Shown: piece after piece, positions 31,938 through 43,245 of the stretch | Layout of the letters: every line of letters starts with the position of its first letter | How positions within the stretch are numbered: position 1 is the first letter of the stretch | NCBI RefSeq assembly: GCF_000227115.2 | Contig: NC_016479.1 | Location: forward strand, 1,238,686-1,302,685 | DNA: 64,000 bases | DNA from: Naumovozyma dairenensis CBS 421 | Taxonomy: Eukaryota; Ascomycota; Saccharomycetes; Saccharomycetales; Saccharomycetaceae | Direction: 5' to 3' | Notes under the pieces: generated by a model | The model's input: the letters and a program-made list of their open reading frames with translations, nothing else | Told to the model about the DNA's origin: nothing | Database searches by the model: none | Position numbers and translations under genes: made by a program

Positions 31938-32436
31938 TAGCTTTCCTCACATGGTACCATCTTCACCGTTGTTTCCTACTATGATGTATCTTTCGATTTT
32001 GAAGTTCTCGGTTGAAGGATGCCAATTCACTCATACTCTCACGAATCATGATATAAAAAATATGGGCATTCCTTTTTTGTGCTCTTCCCTAATTTATAGT
32101 TATCGTTTTACCATAGTTCATTTTTTGAATTATAAACATTATCATTTTTTTTTTGGAATTCTGTAATATATTAAAATATTTCCATTTCATACACCTACGT
32201 ACTTATTTCCACAGCTTCTATGAGTAGTCTAGATAACTCTTACTCTCGAGATTTCCCTTTAGAATTGCAGTTGTTCTGAAACCCAGACATCAGTTTTAAG
32301 ATGGATATATAGAAAAATAATTATAGTAAAATTTTTGAAGGTTGATTCTTAATATTCAGTACAATTTATGTACGATGGCCATTTCTCTCTCTACTCAGTA
32401 TAAAACAAATACTAGCAACGAAAAGTAACCGTTCAA
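31938..32436. other. BAP3-RPC11 intergenic region
   Basis: No gene; a chance frame occurs at 31951-32166. TATA-like ATATAAAT occurs near 32306. Confidence 0.5.
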
Positions 32437-32769
32437 ATGCTATCCTTTTGTCCATCATGTAATAATATGTTACTAATAACCACCGCTGATAGTGGTGTCT
32501 ACACATTAACATGTCGATCATGTCCTTATGAATTTCCAATAGAAGGCATCGAGATCTATGACAGGAAAAAGCTCCCCAGAAAAGAAGTAGATGATGTCCT
32601 TGGTGGAGGATGGGATAATGTTGATCAAACCAAAGTGCAATGTCCGAATTATGAGAAATGTGGCGGTGAAAGTGCATATTTCTTTCAACTACAAATTAGA
32701 TCTGCGGATGAACCTATGACAACATTCTATAAATGCGTCAATTGTGCTCATAGATGGAAAGAAAACTGA
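32437..32769 (+). CDS. RPC11: RNA polymerase III subunit C11 (Rpc11)
   Basis: Pol III subunit needed for RNA cleavage, termination and reinitiation. 110 residues, as in S. cerevisiae. N-terminal zinc ribbon C5, C8, C26, C29; C-terminal TFIIS-like ribbon C69, C75, C100, C103. The catalytic acidic hairpin is RSADE (88-92), carrying Asp91-Glu92, which enter the polymerase active site. Same neighbours as YDR045C. Confidence 0.98.
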   Translation: MLSFCPSCNNMLLITTADSGVYTLTCRSCPYEFPIEGIEIYDRKKLPRKEVDDVLGGGWDNVDQTKVQCPNYEKCGGESAYFFQLQIRSADEPMTTFYKCVNCAHRWKEN

Positions 32770-33014
32770 TTATTAATTTACTTAGAAGTATGTACTCTTC
32801 TCATTAGCACCTACTAAATATATATATATTTTCTTTCCAGCATCACCTCATTTATAGAACATTGAATAATTTCCAGCCTAAAAGAAGAAAAAACTGATTT
32901 TGGTTTCCAACACTGTTTATCTATTAAGTAAATGATTAATAAATATATAAATAAAGTTCGTTAACATTAAGCATAAATAATAAAGGTCATATCTATAAAT
33001 TTTCATGTTAGATA
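32770..33014. other. convergent RPC11-HEM13 3' region
   Basis: AT-rich with (AT)n at 32819-32830; no gene. Confidence 0.5.
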
Positions 33015-33998
33015 TTAAGCCCATTCAATTGGGTTGGTTGTAACTTCCAATAATCTAGCTTCTCTAGAACCAGGTTCTGGGTGATGGTTATATAACCAGG
33101 AAGCATGTTCAGGTAAACTCATCAAAATAGATTCAACTCTTGAGCCTGGAGTTCTTAAACCGAATTGAGTACCTCTATCGTAGATCAAGTTGTATTCGAC
33201 ATATCTACCACGTCTGATCAATTGCCATTTCTTTTCTTCTTCAGTAAATGGAAGATCTTTTCTCTTTTGGATGATTGGAATGTAGGATGGTAAGAAAGCG
33301 TCAAAACTATCTTCACAGATCTTTAAAATCTCTTGAGGATCACGGTCATTGAAATCATCAAAGAAAGTACCACCAATACCACGAGTTTCTTTACGGTGGG
33401 CAATGTAGAAATATTCATCTGCCCATTTCTTGAATTTTGGATATAGAGCGGTGTCATGCTTATCTAAAGCTTCCTTATGCAATCTGTGGAATAATTTGGC
33501 GTCTTCTTCATATAAATAAGAAGGAGTCAAATCAGCACCACCACCGAACCACCAAGTTTGTGGAGTACCATCTGCTTTCCAAGTCTCAAAGTAACGATAA
33601 TTCAAATGAGTAGTTGGACAATGTGGATTCTTTGGGTGAATAACCATACTCAAACCACAAGCAAAAAACTTGACACCTTCGGCGACAGGTAAACCTGTTT
33701 CTGAGTCTACTGGTAATTCTAAGTCTTTATGATCATTCTTCATCGCCATGATCCCACCCGCAGTCAAATCACCATAGACAACAGAAATATTAACACCACC
33801 TTTTTCAAAAGTAGAACCATTTTGAATGACCATGGAAGTACCACCACCACCATCGTTACCACGGGTCCATGTGTCAGCCTGAAATTTGACAGTGTCGACA
33901 GATTCTAAACCCTTGGTAATTTCCGCTTGTTTACGACGGATAAGGGCTTCCATCTGTTCCCTAATTGGTAAATGTGTTTTATCTTGTGGGGCAGGCAT
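33015..33998 (-). CDS. HEM13: coproporphyrinogen III oxidase (oxygen-dependent)
   Basis: Oxygen-requiring haem-pathway enzyme that converts coproporphyrinogen III to protoporphyrinogen IX. The open frame reaches a TTG at 34034, but the ATG at 33998 gives the family start MPAPQD, so I use it (327 residues; 328 in S. cerevisiae). Signature block [12 protein letters not shown] followed by the [15 protein letters not shown] motif. The C terminus [18 protein letters not shown] is invariant. In S. cerevisiae it is repressed by haem through Rox1; I found no clear Rox1 site upstream. Confidence 0.98.
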   Translation of the reverse strand: MPAPQDKTHLPIREQMEALIRRKQAEITKGLESVDTVKFQADTWTRGNDGGGGTSMVIQNGSTFEKGGVNISVVYGDLTAGGIMAMKNDHKDLELPVDSETGLPVAEGVKFFACGLSMVIHPKNPHCPTTHLNYRYFETWKADGTPQTWWFGGGADLTPSYLYEEDAKLFHRLHKEALDKHDTALYPKFKKWADEYFYIAHRKETRGIGGTFFDDFNDRDPQEILKICEDSFDAFLPSYIPIIQKRKDLPFTEEEKKWQLIRRGRYVEYNLIYDRGTQFGLRTPGSRVESILMSLPEHASWLYNHHPEPGSREARLLEVTTNPIEWA

Positions 33999-34940
33999 TG
34001 GTTCTTGAATGTGGGTGTACTTTATTCGGTTCAATTTGACAAAAAAAATATAAACTCCTACCTCAAAAAGAAACGGAAAATAATAAATGCATGCTTAGTC
34101 ATAAATGGGAGGCCCTTTTATACCTTAAATTTGACTTCGACAAGTCGACCTCGAGCAACTCGTTCTCTTTTTTCAAATGTCGAGAAAAGGCAACGAATAA
34201 CGTGGCAACTTCCGGGCTAACGAGATGCGCCTGCGGATGTTCTTAGCAGAAATTGCGAGGTCCTTGTAATATCAACAAGATTGCAGCATTAGGGGCGGAT
34301 AGATTAAGTTGAACGAGAGGAAAAAAACAGAATACATTGGCAGATATTTTAACCGCTCTGCTAAAAAATTACAACGCACGATTACGTGATATCGTCCTTT
34401 CTTTGGTACCCCTTGCTCGAAGGTTTTTATGCTCTACATAATACCTATTATTCCTAACCAGGTGAGACAGAAGTGTGGCCACTTAGGTACATCAGAAAAG
34501 AACAAAACATGTCTATATGGGAAATTTCGCTATATTAGTTTCCAAGAAAAGAGTTTCGATTGAGTTGAACTAGCACTAGCGGGAGGGTATAAGCATCCAT
34601 TGATCATACCTGTATCTATGATCCAAGACTTCAGCTACTTATGGTACAGTACAAATCGGCATAGTTAGGCTAAACCTTTAAGTGCGAACGTCGCTGCTTC
34701 CTCTGAAAATGAGGATTCTTTCCAAATGTATAAAGAGAAAGTTTGATTAATGTCGTATTTGTAGTAAATAATATAGATAAACTTGCAGGAAAACATTTTA
34801 TACGAAGAAGGGAAAAGTGACTTACTACCACAAAGTACGTAGCCAATACCTTTACGATCGACGATTATCTGAAGAAGGAATGAACGATGGTTCATAACAA
34901 TTTTGATTTTCGGAAGAGCGCCAATCGGCTGCGACGTAAC

Positions 34941-34960
34941 GTACGTACGTACGTACGTAC
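34941..34960. repeat. (GTAC)5 microsatellite
   Basis: Five perfect GTAC units, self-complementary, in the HEM13-NRG1 intergenic region. Confidence 0.95.
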
Positions 34961-36019
34961 TTTCGTAGTTCTGCAGGGCAAAACATTCACTATACGATAG
35001 CCAAGAACGGTACATCATCTATTCAGGATCCTATATAGTGATAGTCTACCTACCATACGTGACATTACATATAGTATGGAAAACTATGCACTTGAGTGGT
35101 GAAAGAATTCAAATAATGGTAAAGGGGAAAAGGAAGGTTCCTAAACCACTAATTCGATTATAAATCTCTTTTCATCGTCGTATCCACCTACATAAAGGCA
35201 AAGTATAGCTGAAAGAGGTCGAGACATCTCGTTATGGTTGCTCTTTGTTTTAATACTTTCCCAACTATACGCCATTTGAACTGCAATCTTTCAAGCACTG
35301 ATAAAAAGATCTCAGACGAAATAGTAATAGTGGATATTATTACCGATGAGATATACTCTTCTAATTTTCAGGGTATTCCTTGTTGTCCCTTCATTATTTT
35401 ACTTCATATATTCACTGCGAACATTTCATGGAAAGGAAACAATTTATGTCAACGAGTAGCTAATTGAAGAGATAACCTGTAGGGAAAAAACTTGAAACAT
35501 CATGAAAGCACATGCAAGGAACACATTTTTATCTGTCCATATTTCATTGAAAAAGACCCTCTCATTCTACTACATGAGGTTTCTTATGTTCCATAGATAA
35601 CATGATACAAAAACGAAGGAATAAAACGGTTTCTATAAAAAAGAAATCAAGTTAACAAGCTCTTACTATATGCATTTTGCAATTTTTGCAAGAAAAGACA
35701 TGCATGGTAATTAGAATATTCTTATGATCTTTTGCGATTTCTGGATTCAGACGGTTGTAATGGCCCAATTAATAAGTTACCGATTATTGTACCGCAATAC
35801 CTTCGAGGGAAAGAAGTCAGCTCATTTCCCAATTCTTGAACACATTGTGGGGTTGATTTAGTTGCACAAAAGAGTACCTAAGTTATTAGGTTGAAGATGG
35901 GGTAGTATTTGCTGAATACTACTTGTGCCCTGCTCAAATATAACGAAGCTCATAGTAGAGTATATTACCTGCGTATGCGATACGCTGAGCTTGACGATGT
36001 TTTCAAGAACTACTAATAT

Positions 36020-36190
36020 AACTTGCAACCGCAGCTACGTCAGAGGGGGTGATCTTGGAACTTTTAGGGTATTCCCCTTATCATCTTGTCTACTTATTTA
36101 ATACAATATGTGCCCTTGATAATATACCCAGAGGTAGTTAACAGATAACCCCGAACTACAATAAGAAATAAATTACATCTAAAAGGAAGC
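36020..36190 (+). repeat. diverged dispersed repeat, copy B
   Basis: Partner of 18330-18545, same orientation. Contains ACCGCAGCTACGTCAGAG, GGTATTCCCC, and AGATAACCCCGAACTACAATAAG followed by AAATTACATCTAAA. Possibly the end of an old LTR, but no TG..CA boundaries are defined. Confidence 0.5.
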
Positions 36191-37239
36191 TATTTATTAT
36201 CGATTAGATAATTTTGGTGGCATGCCGCGCGGGTCTTATTCTACACCCTGTTCTGGGGAACTCAATGAAGGAAAAAGTATTACATGATGTAAGCTATATT
36301 ATTGGGAACGAATGCCTTTCTTTCCTTCTGTATCATCTATGGAGTAAAATGACCTGATAATGAATGTAAAATTTCCTTGGTGGATCTTATGAACCCTCCC
36401 CAAAAGAATTGGCAGTTTTTAAAGCCGATTTTCGTTTTCAAGAAAGGCCATGAAGTGGAGAAATGTGCATCACCTCATTAAAGCAGGTGGTTAGCATAAT
36501 TTGCCGCCGACCAGTTTTAAAGAGAAAACTGTTATCGATATGTAATGGATGCATCCAGCTATCAAATCAATCTAGCAAGCCCTATTCTTAGGTCCTTTTC
36601 GCAGGGAAGAAATAGATAAATATTCAATACTTAGAAGTTATAATTAGTGTTTTATTCATTCTACTCCACCGAGCCAGGATTAGGTGCGAAAAGGTACAGT
36701 ACTTATGTAACCTTGTGCTCATTGTACTACGTATGTATTTACTCTCCTTAGACTGATCTAGTTTCCTATTGAAAGCAACTTGAAGTGACGTATGTGCGGT
36801 ATGTAATCTAATTTCCGTTACGTGTTTCTTTGCCATTCAAGATGTTTGGGCTTTACGTACAGGTTATGGAAAAGCCAAGCCGAGAAATCACAAATTTGTA
36901 ATTTCTCTTTTGGATTTTACGATGAATACTACGTAGCAGTTAGAGTAATTAGACCCTTCTCCAAATTTACAGGTAATCGCAACAGGAGATTTGTGCCGTG
37001 GGCTTCCCTGCGAAAATTACGTATCGGGACATTTTCCCTTCTTTGTTCAATCTCTTGGCAAAACGTTAAATGCACGTAACACCAAAACAACAGGGTATGC
37101 AGTTTTTCACTTGACGGTACTGGTACACCAGACTATATAAAGGCTTCACAAAATTTGATTTTCTTTGAGGAAACGCATGCTGAGACTAGCGCTTCCCTAA
37201 TTCTTGCTTGGAAAGATTTCATAGACTTAGATTACAGAA

Positions 37240-38232
37240 ATGACGAATGCTATCAGTCATCTATCTATTATTTATCCCAGAGAAATGTCTTTAACTGAAG
37301 TAACAACTACTAAGCACCATTATGAAAATCCAATAAGGAAATTAAATACTTTACTTCCAAGGTTAATGAACATTAAAATGGTGGAAGATGATTTAAAGAC
37401 GAAGCTAGATCGTTGTTCTTTGAACTCCCCAGTGTTGACATGCGCCGAAAAGCCACGTTCCTACTTCAATTTCCCTGAGGGATGTTCGTCATCTCAATTA
37501 GAATTACCTTCGCTCTCTGTCGTTTCTCAGTCAACATCTATGGTTTCGAACAGCATCAAGATACAGTCACCATCTTTCATGAATAATGCGTCCAATATTC
37601 AAGAAATATACCAATTCTCTCCTGCTATACTTCCTGCTCAAAATGGGCAACCAACCCAAGTGCATGGCCAAAACAAATACATAAACGTTAATAATATCAT
37701 CCATGAAGGTTTCAACGACGCAATATATAGAGGTACATCTGTAAATAAGGTGTACCCAGAGAACTCTTCCGACCCAATAATAAGCGGGATCGATGTCTCC
37801 ATTGGGCGTCCTACATTCTCCCCATCAAGCAATGACAATACTCTTTCGGGCTCTAATTCTGACAATAATTCAATGAATGGCAATCATATCAACTTACCTG
37901 CAGCAGATAAAGGCGACACAATAATTCCTGTTACCAAGAAAGTTACAAAGAAAAAAACGAAAAGACTGACAAAAAGGGAAAGAGCCTTGTTACAAAAGGA
38001 AGTCGAGAAAAGACGCATCGAAGAAGATCTAGAACACAGGAGAAAATATCTCTGTAAGGTGTGTTCGAAGGGCTTTACAACATCAGGCCATCTTGCCCGT
38101 CATAACAGAATTCATACCGGGGAGAAAAGTCATGCTTGCCATTTTGCTGGTTGTACTCAAAAGTTCAGTCGGCATGATAATTGCTTACAACATTATAGAA
38201 CACATTTCAAAGTCAGGAAGACCTTTTACTAA
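37240..38232 (+). CDS. NRG1: C2H2 zinc-finger repressor Nrg1/Nrg2
   Basis: Glucose-, salt- and pH-responsive repressor that recruits Tup1-Ssn6. In S. cerevisiae Nrg1 represses ENA1, which lies 5 kb downstream here. 330 residues with a long Ser/Asn-rich N-terminal part. A basic run precedes the fingers (KKVTKKKTKRLTKRER, about 231-246). Two adjacent C2H2 fingers occupy about 272-292 (CKVC...H...H) and 300-323 (CHFAGC...H...H), joined by HTGEK. It is longer than S. cerevisiae Nrg1 (231) and Nrg2 (220). An internal Met at 16 is an alternative start. Located between HEM13/RPC11 and a YDR042C-like gene, as YDR043C. Confidence 0.92.
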   Translation: MTNAISHLSIIYPREMSLTEVTTTKHHYENPIRKLNTLLPRLMNIKMVEDDLKTKLDRCSLNSPVLTCAEKPRSYFNFPEGCSSSQLELPSLSVVSQSTSMVSNSIKIQSPSFMNNASNIQEIYQFSPAILPAQNGQPTQVHGQNKYINVNNIIHEGFNDAIYRGTSVNKVYPENSSDPIISGIDVSIGRPTFSPSSNDNTLSGSNSDNNSMNGNHINLPAADKGDTIIPVTKKVTKKKTKRLTKRERALLQKEVEKRRIEEDLEHRRKYLCKVCSKGFTTSGHLARHNRIHTGEKSHACHFAGCTQKFSRHDNCLQHYRTHFKVRKTFY

Positions 38233-38799
38233 GACAGTGACAATATAGCGTCAAGTTTTATATACTTCTTTTCTATAAATTGGCTGTTGATACATTCATT
38301 CTTTTGTTATATATAAAATACTTCATAATATAATATTCCTTGGTTGACCCTTTATTCTTCAATAAATTTGGAGGTACATGAAATGAGGACAAAAGCAGGT
38401 GTTTACAGATCATCGTTCAAGGACTACTGAAGGATGTTACAGTCCAGGCTAGTTTCCAGATTGGTGAGTGACAGTTTAAGCTAGAAACCCTAAGCCAATA
38501 ACTATCCGTATATTTTCTGGGTGTACGGAAGTTTTACTGAAGTTTTTTTTTCTGATGTTTTTTTTTCCGGCGTCATGTTTGTGAAGTACGTAAACAAAAA
38601 TATATAAAAGGGAACCTCTCAGACACTGATTAATTACAAGAGCATTTCTTTTATATCAGTTGCCGTCAAGAAAACCAATTTATAGAGACTGTATCGACAT
38701 ATCTGGCAATATATTACTATATTGCCGGACTGGAAGTACTAGAAATGTACGTCTTTTCAGATGAAGAACCTATTTTTCTTAAGGAATAGAGAGGGATAC
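38233..38799. other. NRG1 3' region / snR47 promoter
   Basis: No gene seen. TATATAAAAG at 38600-38609 lies about 200 bp before the snoRNA and could be its TATA element. Confidence 0.5.
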
Positions 38800-38911
38800 G
38801 ACATTTAATGATGATAAAAAATTAACAACAACAACTTTGAATTTCTTCAACCGAACTATCATAGGTGGATACATTACTTTGACATAGCTTTTTAACCCTG
38901 ATCATAATGTC
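38800..38911 (+). ncRNA. SNR47: box C/D snoRNA snR47
   Basis: Box C/D guide RNA for rRNA 2'-O-methylation. Box C ATGATGA is at 38808-38814 and box D CTGA at 38898-38901. A terminal stem pairs GACATT (38800-38805) with AATGTC (38906-38911). The guide next to box D, AGCTTTTTAAC (38886-38896), is the exact complement of 18S rRNA GUUAAAAAGCU. The guide next to a D'-like CCGA (38851-38854), TTGAATTTCTTCA (38837-38849), is the exact complement of 25S rRNA UGAAGAAAUUCAA. In both, the fifth base upstream of the box faces an A. These are the known snR47 targets (18S Am619 and 25S Am2220). S. cerevisiae SNR47 also lies between NRG1 and YDR042C. Ends are approximate. Confidence 0.92.
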
Positions 38912-39743
38912 CTTCCTTTCAATTCAACCCATATTTATATATACACACGTAGTTTTTTAATCATTATCGGTTTTCGTAAAATTTTGCTTGAACTGCAATA
39001 GGATTCGAATAGAAACATAAGTAAGCTTACACCAAGTGGCGTAATTTTACCTCTGTATATATTTAAGTTGGTGCCAACTTTGTAATGAGAGGGAAATTTA
39101 CTCTAAGAGGAATTCTGTATCTAAGTTTAATTCCAAGTTTTTTATTCAAAGGAACTGTCTTTTGTTAACAATTTTGGTGCTTTTGATATATACTTTTGAA
39201 GTTTAGCTAAAATATTATGGAATGGATTTCCTTATTGATATATGATAGTTTAGGCTGTTCCTACTCTTGAATTTATTTAAGGTGAATGCCTATGCTTTAA
39301 ATAGTATTACATACATCAGTTTGCTTCTGAACTCTGCAGTACGTAGGTAAATAAATCGAGAGTAATTCCTACTTTTTATAAGGTTAATACGTAGTTAGGT
39401 TCTTAATGTTATGTTGTACAATTTCCAACGAAGTATTGTGGCAGCAACAAATTACGCAGGTATTTTTTCTTCATTGATTTTTGCGTTGACATTGTTTATC
39501 ATTTCAATTACAATTCCTAATTAGGAAATTTCAAAGATGCGATCATGAACTCTTAACTTGACGTTCCAAAGGATGACTAAAATGACCTTCAAAGTATTTC
39601 TCCTTTTAACATAATGGAATACTGTTTTTGTTTTTATAACTTACAGGAATTGTCAACAAGATTTTTAAGTTTCATAATCATAGTAAAGAACGAAATTCGT
39701 TATCAATCACAAGGTCAATTCCTATAATAAAACCGAATTCGAG
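38912..39743. other. snR47 to YDR042C-like intergenic region
   Basis: AT-rich; no gene seen. Confidence 0.5.
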
Positions 39744-40322
39744 ATGCTAAGATTTCTGTTATTATGTAGCATAAAGGCCATAATTTCAGTGATGTTTAAA
39801 CTCCCCCTGTTCATTTTTTCCCTCTTGTCTCAAATTGTGACCAATGGTATATATAAATTGACAATCAGTGGAAGAGATATTTTGTACTCGCAATTCTCTA
39901 GCGACCCATCGTTGAAAACACACAAAGATCCTGATTCGAAGCTGCAGGCCCTACATTGTAACTTCTACAGATATTTCCATATTGCATCTTTGATGGTTTT
40001 CCTCTTTTTGAGCTACATGCCAATTATTCATATGGAAACTTCCCCTAAGGATGAGCTATTGAATGCTCTACAGGAAGATGTGAAAAATCAACAAAAATCA
40101 TCCATATTAAAGCATCACCATTTAATTGGGAATAACTTTATAGATGATACTCATACTGAAGTGATTGAATATAAGTTTAGCCCACATCTGAAAGCAATCA
40201 AGCTTTCAAATTCGAAAAGAAGATATGGTCCTGTAGTAAATCAACAGCATTATCCTATGATAAAAACTGGTGCTACAGGCCTATTGCTATGGCAAAAACT
40301 TGGCGAAGATAATCAAATATAA
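39744..40322 (+). CDS. YDR042C-like membrane protein of unknown function
   Basis: 192 residues (200 in S. cerevisiae YDR042C, which occupies the same place between SNR47/NRG1 and RSM10). A hydrophobic N terminus (about 4-33) and a second membrane segment (about 78-96) are followed by a hydrophilic, His/Lys-rich C-terminal half. No catalytic motif is visible. Assignment is by position, size and topology, not by a recognised family. Confidence 0.72.
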   Translation: MLRFLLLCSIKAIISVMFKLPLFIFSLLSQIVTNGIYKLTISGRDILYSQFSSDPSLKTHKDPDSKLQALHCNFYRYFHIASLMVFLFLSYMPIIHMETSPKDELLNALQEDVKNQQKSSILKHHHLIGNNFIDDTHTEVIEYKFSPHLKAIKLSNSKRRYGPVVNQQHYPMIKTGATGLLLWQKLGEDNQI

Positions 40323-40546
40323 GCATACACCCAGCAATTGAAAAAGTATTTGTAGTGTGAAACATATATCTCTATACTGATTTACAATTTATTATCAACA
40401 AAAATCAATTTTTATATAATTCAAAGGGAGGGAAGGGAAAAATAGAATATAAAGCTTCTTATTACTAGGTATTATTTACAGTACTTTCAATATTTAGTAT
40501 ATATCATGAGATTTCTTCTTGCTTACTTATCATTAAAAAAATCATC

Positions 40547-41194
40547 TCACATGTGTTTTTTGAATTCGTCTGTATTCAATAGTTCTAAAATCTTCTCATT
40601 AACTAAAGTTGCCCCAGGATCTCCCTCAGAACTAACTTCCCTTTCAGCCTCATAATTTGCCAATTCATCACTAATATCATAATTTTCATTGTCTATCGTT
40701 ACTGGAGCCCTTTGAAATACAGAACATTTCATCCCAACCCCAGTGATGGAATGTTTCGTAATATATGAAATCCAAAGTTCCACTAATTCAGGATTTGTAT
40801 CCCAAACTTTGATTAATCTTTTATGTGTATGTCTTTCAAAATTCTCTTTCGATTTGGCATGTACAAAAGGGGATTTAATAACTGTCCAACGTTCTCTTCT
40901 TGTTGGCAATGGTTTTGGACCAGTTAAGGGAATTCCTAGATAGAAGCCAGCTCTTAATGAAAAATCTGCAAAAAAATCAAGGTTTTCATTATCATATGAT
41001 CGTAGTTGGACAGAGGCAACTAAATCACCGTGTGTAACTGGTATTTTTAATGGGGCATGATACAAGGCTTGAACGTTGATTGGTACTACTGGTTCAGGAT
41101 TATTAGCAGTGGTTGAGGCAAGTACATTTGCTATGGGGGCAGCGGTCGATTGGAGTCGTACTGGTTGAAGAATGTTTAGAGCACTTTTCAGCAT
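40547..41194 (-). CDS. RSM10: mitochondrial small ribosomal subunit protein uS10m (Rsm10)
   Basis: Component of the mitochondrial 37S subunit. The frame reaches a GTG at 41203; the first ATG is at 41194 (215 residues; 203 in S. cerevisiae). The N terminus [16 protein letters not shown] is basic and amphipathic, a likely mitochondrial targeting peptide. The uS10 core lies at about 50-160, with [25 protein letters not shown] and [12 protein letters not shown]. Position next to the YDR042C-like gene and ENA matches YDR041W. Confidence 0.95.
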   Translation of the reverse strand: MLKSALNILQPVRLQSTAAPIANVLASTTANNPEPVVPINVQALYHAPLKIPVTHGDLVASVQLRSYDNENLDFFADFSLRAGFYLGIPLTGPKPLPTRRERWTVIKSPFVHAKSKENFERHTHKRLIKVWDTNPELVELWISYITKHSITGVGMKCSVFQRAPVTIDNENYDISDELANYEAEREVSSEGDPGATLVNEKILELLNTDEFKKHM

Positions 41195-43245
41195 TTGATT
41201 CACGGAATTCTTTCTTTGTTTTGACTTGACCTTATTCAGAAATTTCCAACTAGATGATTAACGGTGTAGTTTGAATTTGGCAAGTAAGGAACAGGAGGTC
41301 CAAGTACAGTACATTATAACGGTTTATCTGTGGTTTCGATCGTTATAATTCCTTAAAATTACTTAAATCTTTCATTAAGCGAAAGCCCAAATGCGGGTAA
41401 TGAAAACTATTGAAAGCGAAACTAGGAAAACTTCTCAACTTTATTCAACGAATATTGAATGTTACTTCATGAGTCAATGGTCATTAATGTATCGATGTTC
41501 CCATTATTTCTAGTTTGAAATATGTACCGACGAACCAGTAGATTGGTCGGTCAAATACGAACATGCATGATACTTTTTAATGGATTCTTTTCCTTGTCTT
41601 CAAGCGAATGGAAATCCTTTACAGAATTATCTTTCATTCATGAACACTACCGACCTGCTATACATATAGGACAGCACCTGAACGTGAAGCTTTCATTTAG
41701 ATGCTGCTAAAGGGGGAAATTTACTTAGGGAAGGAAATTTTTGCTTTCATGGATGTGAACAATACGGTTCTTGAAAATCCCGAAAATGAACGTACTATAA
41801 CGCTACATCATTAGGAAGTTCGAATAAATTCATTCGTTTGACTAAATCACTTAAAAACACCATCAAGAATTAATAAATAACAAAGCTATAGTCCATTGTA
41901 CGTGATGCAAACATTCTACATAAGTAGGCTCTTTACCGAAAAACAAGCATGTTTATTTTTTTATAGCTTGTAACTGTTGGAATTTGCTCTTTTGAAGAAG
42001 ACGTATAGAGCATAACTACTGCAGTCTATATTTATCAGGGAAACTAGAACGGGATATTATTTTGTTTAGAGGGTATCGGATACTGATAGTTTTTCTTTTC
42101 GGGCTTACCTAATTCGGTATAATATATATAGAAAACCAGTCGTGTCATTGTAATTATTAAAATAGGCCTGATATCAATTGTGCACGCACTATCCTTTTAT
42201 AAAGCATATAATCCATATAAAAAAAATTTCGTGTATAGGTTCTCAGCATAGTTAGAGAAGGTTTACCAGGCTATACCAATGTTTGTTTCTGTGGGTGTTA
42301 TAACATGCACACTTTTTTATCTATAAATGTGCATTTACAATACATATCTGTTTGAAAGCGATGATATATACACGTTCACGTGATAGAACTTATGCAAAAC
42401 GGTTTCGAGATTCGTCTAATTTTTTTGAAATATCATACCATAAAGAACCGTTATTAGGGGTACCTTCCATGGAAAATGATTCAAATAAATGTGTATAATA
42501 ATTATTAAACACTTGTCTCTTTGTGCCTATCTCCGTTCCTTATCAGCCACAAATTCCCCATTATTTCTCCATTCCTCCGCGGGAAGTAAAGATTGGTACT
42601 GGTGGTACCCTGGGGACATATTTCTTACAATTCCGTTTATTCATTACCATTCCGTTCTGCGTATATTCATACGTACCTGTCCACAGCCCCTACTTTTCCT
42701 TCGATAATGATCTTTTTATGCGGCGCTGACCGATCGTTGAAAAGCCCTCCATTATGGGTCCTATGGAAGTTTCTGTGGGGTTTCCAAAGGGCCTTATGAT
42801 GTCATTAACGGATTCTGCCAATGAGGTGTCTCTTTTTCACCCAAACACCCCGAGAATGCGTCACCTCCAGAGCCGGGACCCTATTTTGAAACTTTACTGC
42901 ATTGCTTTCTTAGCCGTACAACGTCAAATCCGAAAATATTTTCGAAAAATTTGTCTTCCACTACCAAAGGAGTCGCGCTGCCACGTTTTTCAATTTGGTA
43001 ATCTTATTTTATAAGCCGTATCAATTTTTTTGACTGGAATCTGCCAATATAATGAGTACTCCGAAACTTACATACTTCCTTTGAATATATACATATATAT
43101 ATATAAATATATATACACATATAATAGCTTTTTCCATTGGTTACTACCATCCCTTAGAACTTTTTTTTATTAATCTTCCCAAACTTCGTAGTTTTTCTTA
43201 GTTCGACAAGATTTTAGAGCAGAAACGAACTCATTATAAACTATT
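41195..43245. other. divergent RSM10-ENA intergenic region
   Basis: 2 kb of promoter DNA. (AT)-rich alternating stretch at 43086-43123, likely the ENA core promoter. A CACGTG E-box is at 42376-42381 (TTCACGTGAT). Overlapping frames at 42489-43014 have no family features. An ENA upstream region this long fits the many salt, pH and glucose inputs known for ENA1. Confidence 0.5.

Larger units (their letters stand above)
33999..37239. other. large divergent HEM13-NRG1 intergenic region
   Basis: 3.2 kb, the longest gene-free stretch in the window. It contains a (GTAC)5 tract at 34941-34960, several TACGTA words (34843, 36727, 36855, 36929, 37019), and a diverged dispersed repeat at 36020-36190. 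TATATAAA occurs at 37134. Frames at 34665-35018, 35234-35467, 36624-36836 and 36822-37079 have no family features. No tRNA is seen. Confidence 0.5.

Noticed and set aside
34000..34034. Upstream extension of HEM13 by 12 codons
   Set aside because: It would start at TTG; the ATG at 33998 matches the known N terminus of the family.
42376..42500. Possible centromere: CACGTG followed by AT-rich DNA
   Set aside because: The CACGTG word resembles CDEI, but no TGTTT..TTTCCGAA-type CDEIII follows at the right distance, and no centromere is known at this syntenic place.
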